From: QWPN01 sp044360305
Lineage (GTDB): Bacteria; Planctomycetota; Planctomycetia; Pirellulales; UBA1268
DNA: 12,135 bases
NCBI GenBank assembly: GCA_044360305.1
Contig: JBIKKQ010000098.1
Span: 1 to 12,135 of the forward strand
Direction of reading: 5' to 3'
The notes under the pieces are model-generated. The model was not told the origin of the DNA. It made no database searches and saw only the letters and a list, made by a program, of their open reading frames with translations. Of the stretch, positions 5,101 through 12,135 are shown piece by piece (position 1 is the first letter of the stretch; each line of letters begins with the position of its first letter). A program made the translations under genes and the position numbers.

Positions 5101-7513
5101 CGACTGGCGAGGGTTCGGGGGTGCGGCGCGGCGCTGCCATGACGTCGAGGACCGCCGCCGCGGCGGCACGGGAATCCTCGTCAACAGGCCGATTGTACCG
5201 CGCGGCGACCTCCCGCATTTCCCCGCTCGCGAGCAGCGGTCCCCAGCGGCCGACGCTGGCCGTCAATCCGGCCAGGGCGACCTCCCGCCGGGCGGCCGGC
5301 AGGTCCATCCGCTCGGCCTCGCGCTGGAGCGCGGCCTGGGCCTCGGCGCGGCCGATCGTGGCCAGCAGCGAGGCGGCGGGCGTCCCCAGCGCCGGCTCGA
5401 GCAGGCCGCGGCGGGCGGTCGGCAGGGCCGCCGACACGTCCCAGCCGCGCCGGCCGAGACGCCCGAGGAGGGCGAGCGCCTCGCCAGCCCGTGCCAGCCG
5501 CGCGGCGGCGCGGCCGGCGCGGGCCGCGGGGTCGGCCGCGGCCGGCCCCGCGATCGCGGTCAGGGCCGCCGGAAACCTGGCGGCCGCCGTCTCCCGGCCC
5601 GTCTCGGGATCGACCGTGGCCGCGAAGAAACTGTCGAGGCGATCGACGAGCGCCACCCCCTCGACGCCGCGGAACTTCATCAGCAGGCCGCGGACGAAGC
5701 AGCCGCGGTCGTCGTCGTCGAGGATGTCGATGGCGACGAGCACCGGCGGGGCGGCCGGCGGCGCGGCGTGCAGGAACTGCACCGTCTCCAGCGCCGAAGG
5801 GCGGCTCGTCCGCGCGGCGAGGATCACGAGCGTCACGTCGGCCGACTCGCGGACCGCCAGCACCGCGTCGCGCCCGCTGGAGACGATCACCGGCTCGTAG
5901 CCGAACCGCGACACCCCGGCGGCGAGATCCTGGGCCTCGGCCAGGACCGGGTGCGCCACCACGGCGCGATCGAGGCCGCGCGAGGTCGCGGCCCGGAGCA
6001 GGACCTCCACCACGCGGCTCGAACCCCGGTAGGCGGGCGGGCCGGCCCGCAGGGCGAGCGTGCGCGCCGCGGCGAATTGCAGGGCGTCGTCCGGCACCTC
6101 GACCGCCCTCAGGACCGCGTCGCGGACGGCGGGGGAGAGCGGTTCGTCGCCGGCCCTGGTGTCGCCGGCCCCGGCGGCGGCCTGCCGGCCGAGCACGGTC
6201 GCGGCACCGGCCGCCGCCTCGCGCATGCCACGCTCGATCGCCAGGTCGAGGATCTCCGCCACGGTCGTGTCGGCGAAGCCGTCGGGCCCGGTGACCGCCT
6301 CGCGGAGCGCCGCCGGGTCGATCCGCTCCACGGCCGTGGCCGGATCCCCCGCGAGCACGAGCAGTTCCTCGAGCCGGGCGAGAAGCGCGAGCCGGACCGC
6401 CGCCGGGTTCGGGGGGCCGAGGGCCATCATGTCGCGGGCGACGTGCATCGCCTCCTGCGCGCGGGCCGCGCGGGGGGGCAGCCAGAGCCGCACCAGCCGT
6501 CCGGCCTGACCGTCCCAGACGAACCGCTCCACCAGCCCCGGGGTCGGGCCGGCGAACGCGGCCGCCGCGGTCCGCGAATCGATGACCGGTTCCGCGGCGA
6601 GCCGCTCGGCCGGAGGCAGACCCGCCGGGGAGAGCGTGCGGTCGAGCCGGCGGGCGAGCGCCTTCGCAGCCGCGCCGGGCGTCGGCAGGGCCGCGCCGGC
6701 CGCGGCGTCTCCACGCCGTCGCCCGCGTTCGGCGAGCGCCTCCACCGCGGCCGCGCGGACGGCGGGGGGCGTGTCGGCCACGAGGGCCGGCGCGAGCAGA
6801 AACGTCTCCACGTCCTCCGCGCCGCTGGCCTGGAGGGCATCGATGATCCCGCGCCAGTGCCCGATGTCGCCCGTGCCCAGCCATGCCAGCAGCGGCTGCC
6901 GGGCCTCGGGCCCGAGGTCGCGGACGAGGCCACGGGCGAGGTCGCGCGTGCGGGCCTGCGCCGCATCGTCCGCCTGCAGGATCTCCACCAGGGCAGGCAG
7001 CGCCGCGGTCCCCGCCGCGGCCAGCTGCTCCGTGGCCGCGCGGCGCTCGGCGGCCGAGTCCGCGGCCAGCGCCGCGGCGGCCCGCGCGAGCCGCTGCGGA
7101 TCGCGACGGCGGGCGGCGGCCGCGTCGCGGATCGCGGCCACGAGCCGGCCGACCGCCGGCTCGTGGTCGCGCAGGTTTCGTTCCAGCCCGGCGAGGTCGG
7201 CGCTCGAGAAGGCGTCGCCAAGGTCGGCGAGCAGTTCAACGCGGCCTTCGCCGGCGTCGCCGATCGCCTGCCCCAGCCGCCGGAAGTAGGCGACGGCCAC
7301 GTCGGGCACGTCGATGGCGGCAACGCGGATCGTGGCCTCGAGCAGCTGCGCCGGCGTGTCGCGCGGCGTTGAGGCGAGCGAGTCGATCACCGCCCGCTGC
7401 ATGTCGTCGAGCGCCGGCTGGGGGGGCGCGGCGGCCAGGCCGGTGGCCGCCAGCAGCACCACCGTCAGCAGCGCCGGCCGACGCGGTCGCCGGCCCCTCG
7501 CTCCTGAAGCCAT
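5072..7513 (-). CDS. Secreted HEAT-like repeat protein with a degenerate receiver-like domain
   Basis: About 813 aa from ATG at 7513, which has a purine-rich GGGGGGAGAGG just upstream. A signal peptide is clear: a basic n-region (GARGRRPRRP), a hydrophobic core (ALLTVVLLAATGLA) and Ala-rich cleavage near residue 29. Residues about 154-264 are alanine/leucine helical repeats of HEAT style (AAGTAALPALVEIL, VRAAAVEALAERG). Residues about 516-596 look like a response-regulator receiver fold: AVVAHPVLAEAQDLAAGV, then FGYEPVIVSSGRDAVLAV and DVTLVILAARTS. However, the usual acidic pair after strand 1 is HP and the phospho-acceptor Asp after strand 3 is Ala, so it cannot be phosphorylated in the normal way. 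Further helical repeats follow, and the end is proline-rich. It lies 82 bp after argH and overlaps the sigma-54 activator, so the three may be one transcript. It is probably a scaffold or signal-input protein; no enzymatic motif is visible. Confidence 0.75.
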   Translation of the reverse strand: MASGARGRRPRRPALLTVVLLAATGLAAAPPQPALDDMQRAVIDSLASTPRDTPAQLLEATIRVAAIDVPDVAVAYFRRLGQAIGDAGEGRVELLADLGDAFSSADLAGLERNLRDHEPAVGRLVAAIRDAAAARRRDPQRLARAAAALAADSAAERRAATEQLAAAGTAALPALVEILQADDAAQARTRDLARGLVRDLGPEARQPLLAWLGTGDIGHWRGIIDALQASGAEDVETFLLAPALVADTPPAVRAAAVEALAERGRRRGDAAAGAALPTPGAAAKALARRLDRTLSPAGLPPAERLAAEPVIDSRTAAAAFAGPTPGLVERFVWDGQAGRLVRLWLPPRAARAQEAMHVARDMMALGPPNPAAVRLALLARLEELLVLAGDPATAVERIDPAALREAVTGPDGFADTTVAEILDLAIERGMREAAAGAATVLGRQAAAGAGDTRAGDEPLSPAVRDAVLRAVEVPDDALQFAAARTLALRAGPPAYRGSSRVVEVLLRAATSRGLDRAVVAHPVLAEAQDLAAGVSRFGYEPVIVSSGRDAVLAVRESADVTLVILAARTSRPSALETVQFLHAAPPAAPPVLVAIDILDDDDRGCFVRGLLMKFRGVEGVALVDRLDSFFAATVDPETGRETAAARFPAALTAIAGPAAADPAARAGRAAARLARAGEALALLGRLGRRGWDVSAALPTARRGLLEPALGTPAASLLATIGRAEAQAALQREAERMDLPAARREVALAGLTASVGRWGPLLASGEMREVAARYNRPVDEDSRAAAAAVLDVMAAPRRTPEPSPVDAAPASPER

Positions 7514-7595
7514 GCCTCTCCCCCCGCGGCCGCAGCGGGCCGCTCGACAGGCGGCCGCGTCGCACCGCGCGCCCCGCGGCCGATCCGGGCCCCGT

Positions 7596-9017
7596 TCACC
7601 CCTTGTCGCGGACCGCCAGCCGGTCCTGCCACCGGGAAATCTGGTCGGCAACCGAGGCCGGCGCCGTGGAGCCGAAACTCGTCATCCGCTCAACTGCCCG
7701 GGATGCCCCCAAGGCGCCGCGCAATCCGGCGTTCCAACCGGCATAGTCGTTGGAAAACTCCTCGTCGGAAAGCTCCGCCAGGGAGACGCTGCGGGTCATC
7801 GCCCGCCGCACCAGCCGGCCGACGATCTCATGGCCGGTCCGCTGCGGCACGCCCTGGGCGATGAGCGCCTCCATCAGGCTGGTGGCGTCGAGGTGCCCCC
7901 GGTCGAGATCGGCGCCGATCCGCTCGCGGTCGAACCGGGTCGCGGCGACCAGCGGCGCGGCGACGCCGAGCACCGCTTCCAGCGTGTCGATGGAGTCGAA
8001 GATCGCCTCCTTGTCCTCCTGCAGGTCGCGGTTGTAGGCGGTGGGCAGGCCCTTGAGCAGCACGAGCAGCGCCTGCGCGTTGCCGATCGCCCGGGCCGAC
8101 TTGCCGCGGACCAGCTCGAGCACGTCCGGGTTGATCTTCTGCGGCATGATCGAACTGCCGGTGCAGAAGCCTTCCGGGAGCCGCAGGAAGCCGAACTCCG
8201 CCGTGCTGTAGAGGATCCATTCCTCCGCCCACTGCGACAGGTGGACCATCGTCAGGGCGATCGCGAACGCCAGTTCGCAGACGAAGTCGCGATCGCTGGC
8301 GGCGTCGAGGCTGTTGGCCGCCACGGTGTCGAACCCGAGCGCGGCCCGGACCTGCTCGCGGTCGATCGGCAGGCTCGTGCCGGCGATCGCCCCGGAGCCG
8401 AGCGGCAGGACGTTCGTCCGGCGCCGGCAGTCGGCGAGGCGGTCGCGGTCGCGTTGCAGTTTCTCGACCCAGGCGAGCAGCTGGTGGGCGGCGAGCACGG
8501 GCTGGGCCCGGCGCAGGTGCGTGTAGCCGGGGATGACGAGGCCCTGCTCGCGCACGGCGAGCCCGAGGAAGGCACGCTGCAGTTCCTCGAGCCCGCGATC
8601 GAGCCGGTCGATCGCCCGGCGGCAATGGAGGCGGAGGTCGGTGGCGACCTGGTCGTTGCGGCTCCGCGCGGTGTGCAGCTTGCGGCCGGCGTCGCCGAGC
8701 CGGGCCGTCAGCGCGGACTCGATGTGGAGGTGGATGTCCTCCTTCGCGGCCGTGAACTCGAACCGCCCGGCCGCGATCTCGGCGCGGATCTCCTCCAGCA
8801 CGTGGGCGATCGAGTCGGCCTCCTGCACCGTCATCAGGCCGCAGGCCGCCAGCATCCGGGCATGGGCGATGGAGCCGTCGATGTCGTCGTCGGCGAGCCG
8901 CCGGTCGTAGGAAATGCTCTCAGAGAACGCCTCGACGCGCCGATCGGTCGGCTCGGCGAAGACGCCCCCCCAGGCCTTGGCGGGGCTGGCGGGCTGCGGG
9001 GCGTGTGGCTGGGTCAC
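7596..9017 (-). CDS. argH: Argininosuccinate lyase
   Basis: About 473 aa, close to the usual 460. It catalyses the last step of arginine synthesis in the cytoplasm, splitting argininosuccinate to arginine and fumarate, as a homotetramer of the fumarase/aspartase superfamily. Visible landmarks are the N-terminal KAWGGVFAEPTDRRVEAFSE, HTARSRNDQVATD (115-127), GYTHLRRAQP (164-173, with the family's catalytic His167), and the signature GSSIMPQKINPD (287-298), whose mobile loop carries the catalytic serine. I chose the GTG at 9017 because it sits 14 codons before the conserved KAWGG. The next in-frame ATG, at 9113, would overlap the start of the divergent dinG and add residues with no family counterpart. 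No other arginine genes are present. It heads a minus-strand run with the HEAT-like protein and the sigma-54 activator, a functionally odd neighbourhood. Confidence 0.95.
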   Translation of the reverse strand: MTQPHAPQPASPAKAWGGVFAEPTDRRVEAFSESISYDRRLADDDIDGSIAHARMLAACGLMTVQEADSIAHVLEEIRAEIAAGRFEFTAAKEDIHLHIESALTARLGDAGRKLHTARSRNDQVATDLRLHCRRAIDRLDRGLEELQRAFLGLAVREQGLVIPGYTHLRRAQPVLAAHQLLAWVEKLQRDRDRLADCRRRTNVLPLGSGAIAGTSLPIDREQVRAALGFDTVAANSLDAASDRDFVCELAFAIALTMVHLSQWAEEWILYSTAEFGFLRLPEGFCTGSSIMPQKINPDVLELVRGKSARAIGNAQALLVLLKGLPTAYNRDLQEDKEAIFDSIDTLEAVLGVAAPLVAATRFDRERIGADLDRGHLDATSLMEALIAQGVPQRTGHEIVGRLVRRAMTRSVSLAELSDEEFSNDYAGWNAGLRGALGASRAVERMTSFGSTAPASVADQISRWQDRLAVRDKG

Positions 9018-9111
9018 GGGACGGTGCCTGGCGGGTGCGGAGCGGGCGACGCGAAGCACAAGACTACCTTGGGCCGGGGACGCGGAAAGTCCTCCCGCTA
9101 CACTGTCGTCC
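9018..9111. promoter_or_regulatory. Divergent argH/dinG promoter region
   Basis: A 94-bp gap between two divergent starts must hold both promoters. On the + strand, TACACT at 9099-9104 is a fair -10 that would place transcription at or next to the dinG ATG at 9112, giving a leaderless or nearly leaderless message. No well-spaced -35 is visible (TTGGGC at 9069-9074 is too far). I see no clear argH promoter or operator palindrome. Confidence 0.35.
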
Positions 9112-11226
9112 ATGACGACTCCCGCAGACCTGCTGGCCCCCGGCGGACGGCTCTCGGCCCGGCTGGCGGGCTGGGAGTCGCGGCCCCAGCAGGTGGAGAT
9201 GGCGAACCTCGTCGCCGCGGCGATCCGGGAGCGGCGGCACGCGATCATCGAGGCGGGCACCGGGGTGGGCAAGAGCCTGGCCTACCTGGTGCCGGCGGTG
9301 CTCGCGGCGACCGCCGACCAGGTCGAGACGGCCGTGGTCGGCGCCGGCGGTCCGGCGGGTGACGACGACGGCGATGACGAGGCCGCCGGCTCCGGTCCGC
9401 GGCCGCGCCGGGTCGTGATCGCGACGCACACGATCGCGCTTCAGGAGCAGCTGCTCACCAAGGACATCCCGCTCGTCGCCGCGGTGATGCCGCGCGAGTT
9501 TTCCGCGGTCCTCGTCAAGGGGCGAAGCAACTACGTCAGCCTGCGTCGGCTCGATCTGGCGGTCGAACGCTCCGGCAGCCTGTTTCCCGACGACGACGAG
9601 CGGGCGGAGTTGCTCGAACTGGCCGCCTGGGCGAAACGGACCGGTGACGGCTCGCGGGCCGACCTGCCGGTGCTGCCCAAAGAGTCGATCTGGGACGAGA
9701 TCGCCAGCGACTCGGGCAACTGCATGGGCCGGGCCTGCCCCAGCCACCAGCGCTGCTTCTACTATGCCGCGCGGCGACGGATGGCCCACGCCCAGGTGCT
9801 CGTCGTCAACCATGCCCTGTTCTTCGCCGACCTCGCCCTGCGCCGCAGCGGCGCCAGCCTCCTGCCCGCGCACGACATCGTGATCTTCGACGAGGCCCAC
9901 ATGGCCGAGTCTGCCGCCAGCGACCACCTCGGGCTGACGGTCTCCAGCGGCGGCATCGAACGGGTGCTCGCCAAGCTCCACAGCGAACGGACCAACCGCG
10001 GCCTGCTCGAGCACTATCGGCTCAGCGATCTGCTGACCCTCGTCCGCACCTGCCGAAACGCGGCCGAGGAGTTTTTCATGAGCGTGCTGGATGCGGTCGC
10101 GGACCGCGGCGAGCCACCCTGGCGGGTGAACGCACCGCGGCTCGTGCCCGACACGCTCGGCCCGCCGCTGAGTGAACTGTCGCGGCGGCTGCGGGCGGCG
10201 GCCGACGGCCTCGCCACCGACGCCGAGCGGCACGACCTCACGTCACTGGCCGACCGGCTCGTGGGGCATGCGGCCGCGATCGACACCTGGCTGCGGCAGG
10301 GGGAGGCGGGGAGCGTCTGGTGGGTCGAGGCGACCCGCTCGCGCCGCGGCCGCGAACGGGTCTCGCTCGCAAGCGCGCCGATCGACGTCGGCCGGACGCT
10401 GCGACGCGAACTCTTCGACCGCGTCGGCACGGTGATCCTCGCCAGCGCCACGATCGCCGTGCCGGGCGTGGCCGGTGTGCATGGCGGCGGGGCAGACGCG
10501 GAGGCTGACGAGGCCGGAGCGGCCGATCCGTTCGCCTACCTCCGCGGCCGGCTCGGCGTGGGCCGCGAGGCGCTCGGGCGGCAGCTCGGCAGCCCGTTCG
10601 ATTACGCCCGGCAGGCGCGGCTGATCCTCGTCGACCGGCTCCCCGATCCATCGAGCCGCGAAGCCTACGACGCGGCGGTCGTCGCCATGATTCGAAGGTA
10701 CGTGGCCCGGAGCGAAGGGCGGGCGCTGGTGTTGTTCACGAGCCACGCCGCGCTCGCCAAGGCGGCGGCGGAGATCGCCGGCTGGTGCGTGCGGCGCAAC
10801 TACCGGCTCGTGAGCCAGGCCGACGGCCTGCCGCGGTCGCGGATGATCGAGGAGTTTCGCGCCGGGCCGGTGAGCGTGATGCTCGGCACCGACGGCTTCT
10901 GGCAGGGGATCGACCTGCCGGGCGACCAGCTCGTCAACGTGATCATCACCCGGCTGCCGTTCGCGGTTCCCGACCGGCCGCTGGTGGCGGCGCGGATCGA
11001 GGCGATCAAGTCGGCCGGCGGCAACGCCTTCGCCGAGTACCAGCTGCCCGAGGCGGCGCTCAAGCTCAAGCAGGGGTTCGGCCGGCTGATCCGCACCGCC
11101 AGCGACAAGGGCACGGTGGTGATCCTCGATCCGCGGATGATCACCAAGCCCTACGGCCGGACGCTGCTCGCCTCGCTGCCGCCGGCGACGGTCGAGGTCG
11201 AGCCGTTCGGGCAGGACCGCGGCTGA
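9112..11226 (+). CDS. dinG: DinG-family ATP-dependent DNA helicase
   Basis: About 704 aa. An XPD/DinG-type superfamily 2 helicase (5'-3' in characterised members) that unwinds damaged, R-loop or G-quadruplex DNA. Motifs: Walker A EAGTGVGKS (47-55), motif Ia THTIALQEQL (105-114), DEAH (260-263), motif III LASATI (443-448), and motif VI QGFGRLIRTASDKG (654-667). Between Walker A and DEAH lie C204, C209 and C215 (C-x4-C-x5-C), the spacing of three Fe-S ligands in E. coli DinG. The first ligand, normally in KGRxNYxC, is Ser143 here (KGRSNYVSLRRL), so the cluster is incomplete or differently coordinated. Acidic/glycine-rich inserts occur at about 79-96 and 455-473. ATG at 9112 is chosen because family homology begins soon after it; the longer frame runs into argH antisense. 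It is divergent from argH. Confidence 0.93.
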   Translation: MTTPADLLAPGGRLSARLAGWESRPQQVEMANLVAAAIRERRHAIIEAGTGVGKSLAYLVPAVLAATADQVETAVVGAGGPAGDDDGDDEAAGSGPRPRRVVIATHTIALQEQLLTKDIPLVAAVMPREFSAVLVKGRSNYVSLRRLDLAVERSGSLFPDDDERAELLELAAWAKRTGDGSRADLPVLPKESIWDEIASDSGNCMGRACPSHQRCFYYAARRRMAHAQVLVVNHALFFADLALRRSGASLLPAHDIVIFDEAHMAESAASDHLGLTVSSGGIERVLAKLHSERTNRGLLEHYRLSDLLTLVRTCRNAAEEFFMSVLDAVADRGEPPWRVNAPRLVPDTLGPPLSELSRRLRAAADGLATDAERHDLTSLADRLVGHAAAIDTWLRQGEAGSVWWVEATRSRRGRERVSLASAPIDVGRTLRRELFDRVGTVILASATIAVPGVAGVHGGGADAEADEAGAADPFAYLRGRLGVGREALGRQLGSPFDYARQARLILVDRLPDPSSREAYDAAVVAMIRRYVARSEGRALVLFTSHAALAKAAAEIAGWCVRRNYRLVSQADGLPRSRMIEEFRAGPVSVMLGTDGFWQGIDLPGDQLVNVIITRLPFAVPDRPLVAARIEAIKSAGGNAFAEYQLPEAALKLKQGFGRLIRTASDKGTVVILDPRMITKPYGRTLLASLPPATVEVEPFGQDRG

Positions 11227-11227
11227 C

Positions 11228-11252
11228 CGGGCCGCGCGGTCGCCGCGGCCCG
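11228..11252 (+). terminator. Hairpin just after dinG, possible terminator
   Basis: CGGGCCGCG (11228-11236) pairs perfectly with CGCGGCCCG (11244-11252) around a seven-base loop, starting two bases after the dinG stop. There is no U-run, so it may slow or protect the 3' end rather than terminate unaided. Confidence 0.4.
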
Positions 11253-11263
11253 TGCCCGCATCT

Positions 11264-11524
11264 CAGCACTCCCAGGCCAGTCGCCAGCCGGCGGGCGACG
11301 TCCACTCGGTCGCGGTGCGCGAGCCGGTCGATCCCCAGGGCGACGTCGTCCTCGTAGACGGCCAGCCCCTGCACGAGCCCCGACTGCCCCATGACCACCG
11401 CATGGACGCGCCGGCCCTCGGCACCATTCCCGCCGGGGGCGTGGACGGTGATGGCGGCATCGCTCGGCAGCCGGCGCCATGTCCGGTCGCGGTAAAACGC
11501 GGCCGCCGCGGCGTAGAAGGCCCA
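11264..11524 (-). pseudogene. Fragment of a DUF6930/DUF7309-like protein
   Basis: Read on the minus strand from 11524, the frame gives WAFYAAAAAFYRDRTWRRLP, then a basic/glycine stretch, then VHAVVMGQSGLVQGLAVYED, and after about 87 codons LATGLGVL. The order (aromatic helix, W-R-x-L, a hydrophobic strand with VMGxxG, then GLAVY) matches the pattern I know from DUF6930/DUF7309-type proteins, often found with SEC-C motifs in planctomycetes and firmicutes. No start codon or N-terminal half precedes it: upstream, after one extra base, comes a stub of another gene. Past 11264 the frame runs open into dinG antisense with no family-like sequence, so the 3' end is also lost. It is an internal gene fragment and unlikely to be expressed as a functional product. 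The family call is from memory of the motif. Confidence 0.5.
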
Positions 11525-11525
11525 C

Positions 11526-11654
11526 GATCCCGGTGACCTCTTCGGCCATGCCGGCCAGAGGCCGCAGTATGACGAGGTCGTCCTGCGACTCGGGCAGCAC
11601 GCCCCACTCCCGGCCGCGAGACCTCACGAGCGTGCCGATGGCAAAACGGCTCAT
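11526..11654 (-). pseudogene. drmD: N-terminal stub of a DrmD-like DISARM helicase
   Basis: ATG at 11654 has a good ribosome site (GGAAGG, eight bases upstream). The first 43 codons read MSRFAIGTLVRSRGREWGVL, then PESQDDLVILRPLAGMAEEV and TGI. This is the characteristic start of the SNF2-like helicase DrmD of class 1 DISARM phage-defence systems and close relatives (GxLVRARGREWVVLPxS, LLxLRPLGG, E-x-TGI). Homology stops at codon 43. The frame stays open only because of high GC, and the next recognisable sequence is the DUF6930/DUF7309-like fragment, one base out of frame. About 900 codons of helicase and all other DISARM genes are absent from the window. I read it as what is left after a deletion, with its own translation signals intact. 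It could instead come from a non-DISARM helicase with the same N-terminus. Confidence 0.55.
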
Positions 11655-11899
11655 GACACCCGCCTTCCGAACAGGCCGGGATGGGCGGCGATCATGGCTT
11701 TCCAATCGCCCTGCGCACCGGTCGGCCCACCGACCTGACGCGGAACAAGGCGACAGCCACGAATGGCCGAGGTCACCCGCCTGGGTGAGGCCCAGGATCA
11801 GCCCGGCCGCCGGAGATGACAGGCGGCCAAGTCGCATCGGGCGGGTCGGCCGAGTAGTGTACGTGCGTTCCGTCCTCGCGCCCCCACTCCGGTCCGCCC

Positions 11900-12135
11900 A
11901 TGATCGCGTCCGCCGCCGCGTTTCCCGGGCGGCCGCGGCCGCGCCCGCACGGCGGCCCCGCGCCGTCACAGCGCTACGAGCGCCGCCGCCCCGAGAAGAC
12001 GCCGCTCCACAAAATCGTCTCCGAGAACCTCGAGAGCTGGCTCCCCTGGCGGGAAGCCGCCGAGCGGCCCGTGCCGGGCTACGTCGAAGAGGAACTCCGC
12101 GGCTATCTCGAGTGCGGCATCCTTTGCTTCGGATT
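11900..12135 (+). CDS. IS91-family transposase, N-terminal part (runs off the window)
   Basis: From ATG at 11900 the frame stays open to the right edge. After a basic, proline-rich leader (FPGRPRPRPHGG) comes EKTPLHKIVSENLESWLPW, then REAAERPVPGYVEEELRGYL and ECGILCFG. This is the N-terminal zinc-binding region of IS91/IS801-type transposases (family pattern PLHxxVxxHLExFL, RPLPxFVExELRxYLxCGILxxGF). The Cys in ECGIL is near the start of the zinc ligands; the rest and the tyrosine catalytic domain lie outside. Such elements move by rolling-circle replication, lack terminal inverted repeats, and can mobilise or delete flanking DNA. The left end is not defined. Overlapping small hairpins at 11773-11788 and 11780-11796 could belong to a terminus. 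Bases 11655-11899 show no other gene. Frame and motif are observed; the element type is family knowledge. Confidence 0.8.
   Translation, partial: MIASAAAFPGRPRPRPHGGPAPSQRYERRRPEKTPLHKIVSENLESWLPWREAAERPVPGYVEEELRGYLECGILCFG

Noticed and set aside
5768..9362. Long open frames on the + strand opposite the HEAT gene and argH
   Set aside because: Products are Arg/Gly/Ala-rich low-complexity strings, the usual antisense shadow of high-GC genes; the minus strand carries clear families.
11151..11969. Single 272-codon minus-strand gene
   Set aside because: Only codons from 11654 to 11526 resemble a known family. The frame is open on both sides because of high GC, and the downstream homology is in another frame.
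1..12135. CRISPR arrays, tRNA or rRNA genes
   Set aside because: No regularly spaced direct repeats, cloverleaf with CCA-type end, or rRNA-like conserved stretch was seen by eye on either strand.

Overview
High-GC, gene-dense bacterial DNA. The gene set suggests a planctomycete: a receptor-less sigma-54 activator beside a large secreted HEAT-type protein, a DUF6930/DUF7309-like fragment, a DISARM DrmD-like stub and an IS91-type transposase, with few clear Shine-Dalgarno sites. This taxonomic call is inference from gene style; there is no rRNA or other marker.

Left part (1-2596), accessory in character. After the 3' end of an unrecognised gene comes a complete Xre/MbcA-ParS-type antitoxin and RES toxin operon. 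Its promoter is overlaid by two phased palindromes (GTGCCATATGGCAC and a near copy, 22 bp apart), the layout of an autoregulated toxin-antitoxin system. Two unrecognised small genes follow, spaced like an operon. The second appears to be cut by a roughly 264-bp nested palindromic element (2165-2428). A protein-like in-frame tail lies on the far side of the element, as if a miniature element had inserted into the gene.

Middle part (2597-9017), all on the minus strand. Read in transcription order: argH (argininosuccinate lyase, GTG start), a secreted HEAT-like protein carrying a degenerate receiver-like domain, and an overlapping sigma-54 AAA+ activator with a Fis-type helix-turn-helix but no receiver domain. 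Then come a small glycine-rich membrane protein followed by a strong intrinsic terminator, and finally a HAD-family phosphatase.

Right part (9018-12135). dinG (XPD-like helicase) is divergent from argH and lacks the first iron-sulfur cysteine (Ser instead). Beyond dinG lies a short graveyard on the minus strand: an internal piece of a DUF6930/DUF7309-like protein joined out of frame, with one extra base, to the first 43 codons of a DrmD-like DISARM helicase gene. The window ends inside the N-terminus of an IS91-family transposase, a plausible agent of that rearrangement.

The most unusual items are the palindromic element with its interrupted gene, the DrmD/DUF chimera beside IS91, the toxin-antitoxin operator, and the pairing of a receiver-like secreted protein with a receiver-less sigma-54 activator.
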